Assembly (NCBI RefSeq): GCF_001949145.1
Contig: NW_019091382.1
Location: forward strand, 592,012 to 656,011
Length of the DNA stretch: 64,000 bases
Source: Acanthaster planci
Lineage: Eukaryota > Echinodermata > Asteroidea > Valvatida > Acanthasteridae
Direction of reading: 5' to 3'
Part shown: one piece after another, positions 41,379 through 54,600 of the stretch
Numbering within the stretch: position 1 is the stretch's first letter
How the letters are laid out: every line of letters begins with the position of its first letter
Notes under the pieces: generated by a model
What the model was told of the DNA's origin: nothing
The model's database searches: none
Seen by the model: only the letters and a program-made list of their open reading frames with translations
Position numbers and translations under genes: made by a program

Positions 41379-42064
41379 AAATAGCCATGTACAAACTCCC
41401 ATAAACACATTTTGGCTGTTTTGATTGTGCCAACGTACTCTTCCATCACAGTTTCTTGGCAACCAAATTTCATACATAGACTGTATGCCTTCTTGTTGGT
41501 AAAGTTAGATGTCAGATAGGGAGGTTTATTCACCTTACATCCTCATTAAAGTGGTGAAATTCTTGGGCATTTTGCCCATCCACTCTACAGAAAATCAGCA
41601 GCTTGTAGTCTCAATAACTGTCAGCTGTGGGATTGCTTGACCAATCGCAACACAGCTCCTGTCTTTTCCTTTTGTTTTCCTGTCAGCCACTGATGAAAGC
41701 CATGATTGGTCCAATTTGCTTCCATTCCAATGACCAATCACAGCTCAGCTTTCATTTAGATGGGTCACGAAAACAAAAGGGAAAGATAGGAGCTGTGTTG
41801 TGATTGGTCAAGCTATCACACAGCTGACAATTACTGAGAGGTAATGAACATGCTGCACATTTTCTGTAGTATGGTCGGGCAAAATGCTCAACAATTTCAC
41901 CATTTTAGTGAGGATATAAGGTGAATAAACCTCCCCATCTGACATCGAACTTCACCAAGAAGGCATGTATGAAATTTGGTTGCACAGATAGCTCTGATGG
42001 AAAGAAAGTTGGCACAATCAAAACAGCCAAAATGTGTTTATGGGAGTTTGTACATGGCTATCTG
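41379..42064. repeat. Long imperfect foldback, arms about 320-330 bp
   Basis: The left arm begins aaatagccatgtacaaactc and the right arm ends gagtttgtacatggctatct. In between, ordered blocks pair throughout: cacattttggctgttttgat, ggaggtttattcacctta, acagaaaat, aca(c/g)agctcct, cttttgttttc. The axis lies near 41725 in an (A)CCAAT(C/T)-rich stretch. Arms differ by several short indels, so the foldback is old. Confidence 0.95.
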
Positions 42065-45000
42065 TTTCTGGAAAAACCGACTTCATAGAAATAGTTTCCA
42101 TCCTTGGAAACAGTTCATGGAAACAAACGTTTCTTGCTTCCAAGGCAGATGGCCTCACGTAATCTTTCTCCTATCCACGACAAAAGACTACTGATTCCTG
42201 GTGCCAGTTCCACAGTGGTGGAAAGTCTACTCAAGTATTTTGTAAGTTGGCCTACATGCTTGGGAATTTTCCTACCAAAATTTCACTTTTACAAGTTTTA
42301 AGACGTGTTATAACTTTCTGATGGCTGTTATAATATTTTAAGGGAAAATAAGTGTTGTTGTAGTATGGAACTTTCCCCAAAATTTCCACATATTGATGCC
42401 GCTTGACACCTTAATAACAAACCCTAAAAGGACTGGTCTGAAAACTTCTGTTTCTCTGCAAAAATGTGACTCTTTAAGGGTGTTATTGCTTTCAGATAGC
42501 TAATTGGTCACAGCGGGGCAAAATTAGTAGCGTCCGTGTATGGGATTCTTTCCAAATCCTCTGAAATAGTATTTTTTCCAGCTGATTTTTTTCCAGCTCT
42601 ATAGTGGAGTTCGGATCAGCACAGAATTTTGACGTCTGCTCTCGATTCACAGCTGTGGCATCCCGAGTCTGTTTTTAGTTCAGATGCGGCCTGTTGAATT
42701 ATCGAAGTCGACACACAGTATTTCGGCCGGATTTGCTCAAAATGGTAACCTGTTGCTGTGGATTTAAAACTACGGATGCACTCCACGGTAACCGCAGCAA
42801 TTCAACAGCTCAAAGGAAGCTTACAATTGAAAATAAACCTCATCCCACTTACCGAGAATCCACCATGCTTGTCTTGCCGAGTTCAGCCTGCGTTGAGCCG
42901 TCTGGTGCCTTACCTCGCCACAATTTGGTAGACTAATATTTCCACAGAGCATGGTGCCGTAGCACGTGGTACTAATTCATGGCGGCCAAAAAGGGCGGTA
43001 AAATGTCCCACTGTCAAATTTGCATTTTGCACCCCTCCTGATAAGAAAGTCATAACATTATGATGATGATGGGCAACTGTGGTTTGAGATAAGACCCCAG
43101 TTAGTAGCACTTCAAACCTGCAACTTTCGCAAATCTCAGATTTGAACAAAAAATGAGGAAAACTGACAAGACACAGGCAATGTGAGCCATCACAGAATCT
43201 CTTCCCTGAGGTAGCTTAAGCATACATTTTATTTGACCAGTCCAATTCATTTCTTTTTCAATCACTACTTTTTCACCACAGCACTATGTAAGGCCAGCAC
43301 TGCGGAGTTTCAATACAAGCCCAGACGAGTCACGCTTAGGTCACTAATACGTACCAAAACAATGAGCCAGTTCAGTATTTAAAAAAAAAAAACAACGAAA
43401 ACAAAAAAAAAACCCAGAACGAACAAAGCACACGCGCGAGTCTGTGTGGGGACGCCCTGACCCCAGACGCGCTTCATTTTGGGCATGCGCCGTTGAAATA
43501 CCGAACTGGCTCATTCCCAGTACCGTTTTCAAAACCTCTTTCCCTCTTTCTTAACAAATCTTTCACTTCGGCAATAATCGACCCACTGACATTGATAGTT
43601 TTAGCTAGTTTCTTGGTACAAAGTCAACGTGACAATTTCAGTTCATTGTTCTGACGGCACGACTGTAAGTCACATAATTGTAATAATGTTGTTACAGATT
43701 GTGGTGTCCTATTTGCAGACTCAAAAAATGATATACATTGTACATTATACAAGCACATAACGTGTCGAAATAATTCTTTTCGCTTGCTATAATATCAATA
43801 TAATAATTAATATATACAAATTAAATTTTGAATTTGCTTTTCAATATAACATACTTTGCATGAACAGCCGAGTTAAGTATACACAGGTTATTTTAATTTA
43901 TACATAGAAGCTGAAACTTTAAAATGAATGGTAAGGTAATAAAGCTGTTTTAACCACAAACGTCTCTAACAACTCAATGACAAGTGCATTTACTGTACAA
44001 TAAACTTCACAAAGCTTTAGCCATGCCTACTCATGAGAAAATCCTTATGGCTAAAAAAACAAAAAAGGTGAGCGAAATTCGTTTTGTAAATCAACTCCTG
44101 TATCTCATAATTAGGACCCAACAGAACACCGTTAAATATGTATATGTGACATTAATACAACTGATGTGAGGCAAATACCTATCCTTTGGGGGGAGGGCAG
44201 ACGACTTATCCACAGATTTGGGCATGGTATTAGCAAACCAGCACAATGCATAAAGTTTCATATCTACAAAATGTATACATGTACACATCAAATCCTAGCT
44301 TTGTTGCATGCTCTTGTGCATAACCTCTCCCCCTTCAAACACAAGACCAAGGACAACAATAAAACGGGGGGGGGGAACAAAGCCAAAACAAAATCTACAT
44401 GAATACCTTACATTCATTCTTACAACTGAAAAGCTTGGGGTTTCGCTGTTCACGCATGACAAATTTACACAAAGAGCTACTGACAACTGCTTTTAGTCAG
44501 TCCTTCTGTTTGCGGCTGCGGCTGGTCATTTGTAGTGCAGTCAATTGGCAACAACCGAAGGCATATTGCCCAAAATGCCCCGTGTCTTGGCATCAAAACA
44601 GACTGGTGCCACAGTGGGAGGCTGATCCCTTCACAATTAGTACCACAGCAACTAGGCACCAGACACAATAACTGTCCACTATTCTTAATCGCATTAACAG
44701 TCATACTTTCAAAGTATCTATCATTTTTACTTAGCTGCGGTTTAAGCTTACAATATCTATTATAAGTAAACGCAGGATAAAAGTTATCTATTTGAGGTGA
44801 AGATGCCAATATCAAATCTCTCGTGGTAAAACATTTCTGAAAAAAAAAATACTGATTTTAAAAGCAACAATACACACTACTGTTTTTGTTGGCAATTATT
44901 AATAACATGTTTGCAACTGAAGACGTAAAGAAGCTGTATAAGATACTTCAGTAAATCACACCGTATGGAACATCTATGTTGTTAAAAAGGAGAAAAAAAT

Positions 45001-48000
45001 AATTACATTTCAATTTCGTCTCCATCTTGACAAGTCTATAGTCAACAACAGCAGAAGAAATAGAACAGATACATAACACATAAAAGCAAAACCATTCTGT
45101 TATTATATTTAAATTTATTACTCATGCAGCATCTGTTTACCTAGCGACGTTTTTTTCCTTTTCTTTTTTTTTTTTCAAATTTGTACAAGTGTTTTTGAAC
45201 TTGCGTTTTACAGGCCTAGGTGATGCCTGCCAACTCTCCAGTCAGAACCTTACCAAACAGGCGGTTTTAAAGGAAGCAATTTGTACACGCAGGTTATGGC
45301 CTTATGCTTTTTGTCCAATTTCCCAAAATCGGTTTTACTTTTCGAGCAGACAATATTGTGCCAGTTCTCACAGACGTGTGCTGCACAACTCGCCCAAATC
45401 GATGTGGAACTTTACATTACTGTCCCCACCTCAGTCTTTATAAAAACTGGCAACAGCGAGCCAACTGGGTTAAAGTATTTCAATGAGGCAAGGTCAATCT
45501 TTGGATAAAGAGCACCTGTTGTAAAGCCAACTTCAACATTGTACAGCGTGCGTACAGCCACGCACAAAGGGCTAATCCCGCTGACTAATTACTGCAAATA
45601 TACACCACTCTTGCCACATTACTGTTATACATTTGTAAAAAAAAAAAATCAAGAAAAAAATATAGCTCAATCTATTCGGCTTCCTAATTTGTATTTCAGT
45701 TCCAAATGACAAGCTATTACAAAGCTTAGGTGGAGATAAATACTCCCACCTTTTGAAAAGATGCAATAACGGTCTTATTCATATTTTTTAGAACGAAAAA
45801 TCAACCCATTGCAAGGTTCACTTGAGTTTTATTTTAGCCAATGATTTACATATACATGTTTATACATCAATACCAAAAAAGAGCATTTCTCAAATGTTGT
45901 ACCCGTGATGTGTAATTCAGTTTCTGCAATCTGCCTTTGTATTCCCTGTAAATTTTTGAGCGTGATGTTACAATATTGGTCTAAATGTGATTAGCAGAGG
46001 GGGAAGGAAACTATACAGTGCCAGCTAATCAAAGTTTCATTATGTGGAAAACACCAAAATGCCTGATTTGGCAAATGCCCAATTCCCTGGCAATCTCATC
46101 AGGTTATACAACTAGTTGGCATGGTGATCTTTGCTCCCCAGAATCTCACCCTGATTAAGCCCGAGAAAAGAGCCGTTATTGTACAATCTGCAATATTTCA
46201 GAGGAAAAGGTAAATATTTGGGGAAGTAATGACTTTGTCCCCATGTCCTGCAGCAAATTGGCACTGATCCAAGCTTCACCGGAATGTCTGTCCACTCAAA
46301 CAAGGAATGGACGCGGATGTGAGGAGGCTTCAGAAGAAAAAACCTGCAGCATGTTTTGAAACAAATTAAGGCTCCAAAAAATACCACGCCTGGTTTGAAG
46401 GGGCATTATGTCCATACTATTTTTCTTTCAGAAATTCCAAAAAATCAGGGAATTTCAGGAAAACCAAGACCACAGTGTTATCGTTTCGCAACAAGCATCA
46501 CAACAAGTATCTCCTGACCCAAAAAAGATTCTGAATATGTGAAAAAAATAGGAAAAATGGTTAAAATGAGGACAAATTAGAACCACAATCTTTTAAAATT
46601 ATAAACATAAAATTTATGAGCTGCAAACAACAGGGCAGTTAATTTGGTATCAGTTATGGCTTTCATCTCCATATATTTTGTATCTGTTTACTCTATATAT
46701 TTTATTCACAAGTTATAACATCCACCCCTGAATCCAAATACCCTGACCTGCCGTTTCTGCATGTTGATTACAACACCGGAACATACCATTACCTTCTGGA
46801 CGAAGGTATACTACATCTGTACAAAGAAAGTCAAAACTTAAGCTGGTGAGCAACTTTACAGTTTAACGCGTAAAAAAATTTGAAACGAAACAAACCAAAA
46901 CAAAACCAGAAAAATGATAAAGCGTGACAAAAATCTCCAATATGCAGCATAAAATGTCCCAAAACATCCAGTCTGATACATAAGGCACCAAAACATTTGA
47001 ATATATATACACTTGTAACAACCGCTTTTTTTTTTTCAAGCAATACAGAAACCAACCCCTGTCGGATCAGGTCATAGGTCACATCCCCGCAGCATGACCT
47101 GAAGCCAAGTCCAACTTACTAAGACACAACTGAACACATGTACAACCAACATTGAAAAATACCTTTGAACATATTCTTTTCTACGTGCGTTTCGGGATAT
47201 AATACTGGCCACTGTCTTAAGTTTAACACTTGGCGTCACGATCTACGCATTCTCTGATTTGTCTTCTCTGCCAGTGCGAGTATGCACACACCCATCAACG
47301 GGTGCTTTAAATGCATGTGCTTTATCAATATCAGCTTTTTTCCAACAACAAGCAACAAAAAAATCTCCATTAACCAACCTTTTTTTCTCTTCTAATGCCT
47401 GATTTCCCCGGGAAAAACAACGACAAAAAATAGTCATATTTCCCCCTAACACTCGAGGTAAAAATGCACCACTTGGCTGTCGCTACGGAAAAAAATATAA
47501 TATATATACTGAGACAATTTGTATTGGCTTTTTAATATAGCAGCACTCTTGTTGGAAGTTTATGCAATTCAATCACCGTATATTTTATATATATAGCATT
47601 TCTCATTCCACACAAGCTTGTATTGTCTTTTCTTTTTCTTTAAAAGCAAAAAATGAGGTAGATTTCAATGATTGGAAGTTTTCAAAGCAAACTTTTGATG
47701 ACAAATTGACTTCTGTTTCTTAAATTTTACATTGTACATGAGGTGAACAAGCTACGAAATTTTAGCTACGAGATGTAAGAAATTCCCATCTTTAATTTCC
47801 AGTCAATTTCCTCTTTCCAAATACACATGCATCAAAATGCGTGCAAAAAAAGGCCAGCGCCTGTTATATATAAAAATGTTGGCAAAGACTACTTCCCAAA
47901 AAGTTGATGCTTAAACGTTTATGTACATGCACATTACACTTTTAGTTCATGCACTCCTCCGCGCTGGGGCAACACGCACCTTGCCCCCCCCAACTGCTGA

Positions 48001-48151
48001 AATTCAACTTCTCGCATTATTTACAGTGCATCCCTCTACCATAAATTGACTGACTCCTGACCGGAAGATATCCTATGCCATCCCAACTTTGAAGTCCTCG
48101 TCGTTCCTTTGGTTCCTCTTAACCATTTTTCTCTCCACATTCTGCTTCTAT
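42065..48151. other. Spacer and probable SKI-like 3' UTR, no coding feature
   Basis: From about 43.5 kb to the SKI-like stop the DNA is evenly AT-rich, lacks the tandem arrays seen elsewhere, and has several AATAAA on the - strand (+ strand tttatt near 43229, 45115, 45831 and 46699). That fits a long 3' UTR, as in vertebrate SKI, but the end cannot be chosen. Confidence 0.45.
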
Positions 48152-48619
48152 CTAAGCGCTGGTGGCGACTTTAGGGCTGGCGGAGGGGCTGTTCATTTTC
48201 GGGCAACCTTCGGTTGTCATGGTGTCAGCTTTCCGCTTCCCATCGTCCTTGTCATACTTCTTGTTCATCGCGTCCTTGATTTCGCTGTTCTTCATCGCTG
48301 ATGCCTGCACCTTGTGCAGCTCTGCCAGCTGTCGCTGCAGCTCATCCCGCTCGGCTTCCACGGCGTCCAGCCGCTCCCGCATGTAGTCATTTTCGGCACG
48401 TAGCCGGGCGCGCTCTTTGCCGGCGCCGCCCTCGTGCGACCCTCTGCGGTTTCGCAGCGACTCCAGCTCATTCTTCAGGTGTTGCTTGGAGTCGCTCAGC
48501 TCGCGCAGCCGGCGCTCGTACTCGGTGCGCAGCCGCTCGTTCTCCTTGCGGAGGTTGCGCTTGGTCTCGGCAGCTTCGCGCAGCTTTTCCTTCTTTGCGG
48601 CTCGGACAAACTCCAATTC
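48152..48619 (-). CDS. SKI: SKI-like terminal coding exon (coiled coil and tail)
   Basis: Acceptor (reading -) catgtgcag|GAATTG; stop TAG at 48152-48154. It begins ELEFVRAAKKEKLREAAETK and stays heptad-rich to ERDELQRQLAELHKVQ. A hydrophilic tail follows (NKKYDKDDGKRKAD ... SPSASPKVATSA). The exon is notably GC-rich compared with its surroundings. Confidence 0.96.
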   Translation of the reverse strand, partial: ELEFVRAAKKEKLREAAETKRNLRKENERLRTEYERRLRELSDSKQHLKNELESLRNRRGSHEGGAGKERARLRAENDYMRERLDAVEAERDELQRQLAELHKVQASAMKNSEIKDAMNKKYDKDDGKRKADTMTTEGCPKMNSPSASPKVATSA

Positions 48620-51600
48620 CTGCACATGAAAGAGAAGACAACACCGTTGTTCAAGTCCACTGATTCCTTGTGATTTTCGTCAGGCAATGTTGGCTCTGCT
48701 TCCACAACAAAAGTTTTTCACAAGTCCTATTCAAATTTATCAAGTTCTCCAAATGGACCAGGGTGCGTTTTAGTAGTCATGATTAAAAATCGATTTGGTG
48801 GTAATTTGTCAGAGATTTTCATTTGAAATTTCAATTTGGTGAGAATTATCCACAATGGTGTAGTAATTAAATCTTCTCAAAGCAAATCATGAAACAGGAA
48901 CAGCCCAACCAATTCTTGTTCATGAAGGTTAAATTACACCCTTGTACTCTTCAGCAATCGTTCCTTGATGCTCTTAACTCCAGACTCAACTATGACAGCT
49001 GTCCTCAAGTATGTTGCAGAAAGTCAGATCACAGACTTGAGGAATGGTTAGGTTGTAGGGTGTTTTTTTCAAGAGGGAAAGCAAAAAAAGATAACCATGA
49101 GTGACGAACCTGCTGGAGATCTTTCTTAGCAGCGAGGGCACCCTGCAACCTCTCCTCTTGTCGCATGCGGATCCGCGCCAGCTCATGCAGCAGCTTCTCC
49201 CGGCCGGCGCGCGACTCCACCGCATCCCCCTCCAGCATACTCCGCACCAGCTCAATCTCTTGCTCCATACTGGGCTCTGTGGCAACTGCATCTTCCTCCA
49301 GCCGCCTCCTGTGGGCGGGGCTGCCTCCAGATTCTAACATGAGGGGATAGAGGTTCAAAAGTTACAAAGCTCTCAAGCTTCTGATTGGACTTCCGTGTGA
49401 CTGGCGATCGTGTGACAATGATTCACCAGGAAAGCATGTAGGCTTGTTAATACTCTGCACCAAAAAACAAATATAGGTACATCACAAGGTGAGCTCACTA
49501 AAATGCCCTTTGACCTTCCGCATGTAAACAAATGAGCCAATCAGAGAGTGTTTTCTGTCAGGACTTCAAAAAGATCACATCTGAATTTCTAAGCTTGGTT
49601 CCAATTGGCTACTATGCGGAGTTGAATGAAAACTGCACGTCACCACACAATAGCCACTTATGAAAAGCTGGAATTGGTAAATGACTGTGGCATTGTGCCT
49701 CTGATTAAAAAAAGGCCACAGTGCTGTAGCATACCTGGTGATCTGTCTCTTGATTCGGAGCTAGAGTCCTTTGAGTCTGGCCCATCGCTCTTCTGAGGAG
49801 TTTCTGGCTTGCTGGGCGGGGCCAAAGTGACATTGGGGGCATAGTGACTGTCATAACTAAGAGATAATCAACAAGAGACAAAAAATTTTCCTTTTGAATG
49901 TTCTGGGACCCGAAAGGTCAACAAGTATCAAGTTACATTAACTTCATGGGATAAGGATAAAAATGAAAGGTAGATAGATATATAAAATAAAGATGTCGAA
50001 TTCCAACTACTCCCTCCTCTCTATTAAAATTCTCTTGGCTTTGTATTAGCTGGGAATCTTACCAAATCAATTCCGAAAAAAAATATATCAATTAAAAAAA
50101 CACTATACAGTGAAAAAATGCCACATTGTCCATCAAAAAACCTTTAAATTCCATCTCGGTTGTAAAGGCATGGTGGCTGAATGGTACAATGCTAAAACCC
50201 ATCAAAATACTGAGAAAATCCATTGCAGGAATTTTGTAGGATTTTAAGACAAACTTGCAGAATCTGCTGTAAGAATTTGTAGGATTTAAGACAGTTTAGA
50301 CAGTCTTTGACAGACTGATCTACTTACTTGGATGCCGCAGTATGGGGCACCACCCTCTCTGGGTTGAGTAGCACCGGCGGACCCATGCTGAGGTACGTTG
50401 GGATGCCGCGGCTGTACAGACAAAAAGGCAAGGAGACAAACCAACCATAAATATGGAAATTATTCAAAAACAACTGCAGATGTCCATTACGACAAATGTG
50501 TAGCCATCACTGCCAACTGCAAGCTTGCATCTTTTGGCATACAGAAAGCAAGAATAACACATGAAAAATGCCAGTCGATTTTCAATTTCTAAAATATTTT
50601 TAGTATTAATTTAAAGCATTTTCCTCTGCCTTTTCTGAATTTATTCTTATTTTTGAGTGAAGTCTTAATGTTCATCATGTAGATTTTGTGTATCTTGGCA
50701 TTTTAATTGTAAAAATTTGAGTGTTTCACATGCTGTTTCAATATTCCTTTAATCTGCCCATGGAAGATAAATTTCTCTATTTATAAATGCGGACCGATTA
50801 AATATATAAATATTTCTATTATATGAATAAATGAATGATTTGTATAGTAACATCCAGACAAAGAAATGGTCTGTCTCCAATAAAACTGTCCTCAGTTCCA
50901 TCTTGTAAAGCATTTCTTTCAGAGACCAACAGTAGGAGGTCAAGCCAGTGTGTCATTTCTTTAACATATCACATATGATGACCTAGACACCATCAAACAC
51001 TCAGATCGATGGGCGCCAGCTCATGTACCTGTTGCAACAGAGAAATTTACACAAAGTAATCCCCCCAAAAAAACTAATTAAGGTGCTGTTTCATTTGAAA
51101 AACAAAGGACAATTAATGCAAACAAAAAAGAAAGAAAAAAAAAGACTGTGAAGGAGAAACACGAACTTCCCCTAAGCACTGGGTTTATTTGCAGGATAAG
51201 ATACCGTTCCTAAACAAACACAAAAAAAGAGGATCACACGTACGGACATCGGTCTGGGATTGTACTGACCAATCAACAACTACATATGAACCAACCATAT
51301 CATGATGCAAGTTCACCACAGCTGGTCTGGTTCTCAAGCTTATCAGGGTCACGTGACAGGCACAGAGACCAGAGCAACCATTCATTAACTGGACAAAGCA
51401 AAACAGGCCAGTGGCCTGACCACAGTGACCAGAGGAATACTGCAAACCGTGAACTGGAGGGTGAAAATGCACAGACAACTGGAACTCTGATGGCAAAAGA
51501 GTCCTTCCTCTTGGGCCAACCCCAAAAAATTGAACTGAAAAACTGATGGAAAGGCAAGGCCGTTCAACCTATCCCCACCTCCTGCGGCAAACTGGAACCC

Positions 51601-54600
51601 ACCCCTACAAGCCATTCAAATCCACACCCACACCATATGGGAGGGCAAGATGAAGGATGTCCTTCCTTCTTCCAGTCACAAAAGATCAACAAGGATTGAA
51701 CGTGCATGTATAGAACCAATGATTTTCCGTGATCCCGGAAAACGGACGGAATTCGCGGAATCGACACTTTGAAACGCAATCCACTGCTTGAGAAAGAACT
51801 CGCAAAATTTCAATCTAAGAATGGCTTAAAAAGTAAAGAAACTTTTCTGCAAAGTACTAAAAAATAAATGCCTATCAAACCCTTTTCAAATGCCTGCTTT
51901 TAATGAACGAATTACGCTGGAAAAATGCTAAATTGCACCATTCCAACACATGGTTGGGTCGTCCGCCCCGTGCCGGTGCCAATACTTGCAAGCGCTATGG
52001 CATGCGTGGGCCCCTCGCGTGCCGGCACAGCGCAGCGGCACGATACAGTACATTGTGTACACACACACTGGCACCCTACTAGCAATGAAATCAAGGCACA
52101 AACAAGTTCTTACTCACACATTATGACTATTGCACAGGTGGCGAATTTAGTCTGTGAATCCTCATGGACGCCTTGAAACAAGGCTAGTACCGCCTGGCGA
52201 AACGATGAAACCGCGGTAGCGAAACGGACGACTAATTACATATTTCTTGAATTTAATGAAACCTAGTCAGCTTGGTGTACCATGGCTGAATGGGCCCTCG
52301 GAAATGTTCAATAAAGAGAGAAGTTTTTAGTCACAAATATACATTTGAAGGCTCAGATTTAATGTTGAAGGAACAAGGAAATGAATTTTTCTCAGAATCA
52401 CTTTTTGTATATCTCTGTACTCTTCTTCCATGTATGAAGACTGTTTGACATCTTTTTTGGAGTTTGCACTCTTTCAAACATTAAAAATCGACCAACATTT
52501 CTGGACAAGTGAGAGCACTTTTGCTTTGAGGTAAATCCAGAAAGACATGATTCAGGTTGCACAGTTTCATGTTCAAATTAAGAATTCCAAATTTGCCATC
52601 TGGGAACATTTCTGTGAAAAGGATTTTTGCTGGATTATTGCCATATACATGTTCATGTACTTACACAGCAATAAATTGCCAAAGAAAATAAAATCTGCCA
52701 AAGCGATGGTTAAAAAAATCTAAAAATTTTCTGTGCACTAATCAGTGCAACCTTGAGATTCAGTGCCTTGGATGACATCATGGTTCTGGTCATGAATATG
52801 CAAATAACATTAGCATAAAACCAAAAAAGCATCAAAATATGGGTAAAAATTGCAAAACAAAACTTTAAAAAAAGGTTAATTGAAACCCAAAGATGCAATT
52901 TCAAGGGTTTTAGTAAAATTTATAAAATATTTCTATTTCCTGGTTCCTTTCTGAATTTGTCACACCACTGCCAAATAAAATGGCGGGTCGATGTCCAACA
53001 TTAACATATTGTGATCGACGACTGTTACATGCAAGACCTGCTTTGTGACTTCACTGTACATGTACATGATCTGATGTCATACATGAGGAGTGGCACATGA
53101 ATTTTCTGTTGATTAATTGTGGCAAGTGTTTGGTGATCGCACGCCGGTGGGAAACCAAGGGGTGGGGTATGCAGTATTTACTGTCTGCATTTTTTTTTAA
53201 TTTGATAAAAAAATGATAAAAAAAATTGGAAACATTGCCGAGTATTTCCAAACAATATCATTGTTATTTTTGTTTCTTTTATTTCTTTTTGGGGGGAGGG
53301 AGGCAATGTGGTTGGGCCAATGATTTCCATGCATAGTTTAAAACTTGCTCTCCAATTTCATGCTTACGAATTAAGGTATGAAACAGAATTTGAATTTCTG
53401 AAGCGGAATTCGAGATTTGGCGAAACGGAAAGTACCCATTTTTGAAACGGATAAAATTATTGGCTCTAAATGTATCACGAACAAATTTCCAAGCTCAACT
53501 AAAATGCTATTTTAAATGAGTGCAAATCTCTGCAAAATGGAGAACTGTCCTTTTAATTTCAAATAAGATTCTATTTTCAAATTAGCATTTAGAATATTAC
53601 GCATATTATTATCCACAGTTCTGATAGCACGTGGGATTTGTAACACTTCGTAAATTACTCTACTTTTGCAAACACGGTCAACCACAGTTTTAGCTTGTAG
53701 GAAAAGCACGACTGTGACATCAAACAAGCAGACTCTATATTTCTATTCTAAAAAAACTAGAACTGAACTAGCCTGCAGCAGCCAACTGTTACACAATACA
53801 TGGTCTGACACCTGTACAGTACATGGTACAAGGACATTTGCATTCTCATTTGACTGACAAAAATACGACTTCCAAACTGATAAAATCCAGATTTTCAAAA
53901 TCCTGCTTTCGTTGCAAACCACAACTTCTCTCATCACTCAAAATCTCCTACACTTTGGTGGTTCCAGCGAACACGAACATACAACCTGTGTGACTCCTAT
54001 ATCCCCCCCTCTCTGCCCACTTCCAAGCTGTTGCCTTGGTGAACGTGCATGTAAAAATGCATTCAGTCAAAGGGAGGGGGACTGGAACACAAAAAGTGCC
54101 TATCAATCTTCCCCACTAACAATGAAACCCGCCTAGCCCAACCATGCATGGCAAGCATTCACCCGGGGACTCCCGGTCACAATATCAATGCCCAAAGAGA
54201 CAATCAAATTCTCCGCTGACTTCAGTTGGGGTAATCACCTTAACAGAACTTGGCTCCATGAAGTCCCACGCTTGGTAAGCAGGTGCAACTGTGACCTACT
54301 GTTCACACCAACTATTTGATTTCACCAGAAGTTAAGGTTACATATGAAACCAATTCAAAATATCCCAAACAAAACCTTCCAAATTAAAAATCCCACTGCT
54401 TTATGACATGACCGACACGTACAAGGCAGATGTAAATTATATACATGAACAACCATATGTTGTACTCACGCATGTATAATGTACAGTCAACGAAACGCAA
54501 CCTCTAAAATGCAAACCGCTGAAGCGGCATGGACCTCTGGGTATGAGTACTCAAATCAGCGGGAGCAGATCTCAAATATGGGCCTTCATGTTTACACAAA

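Noticed and set aside
48301-48705. Several + strand frames of 70-120 codons opposite the SKI-like last exon
   Set aside because: Shadows of the GC-rich coiled-coil exon on the - strand, which has clear family identity.
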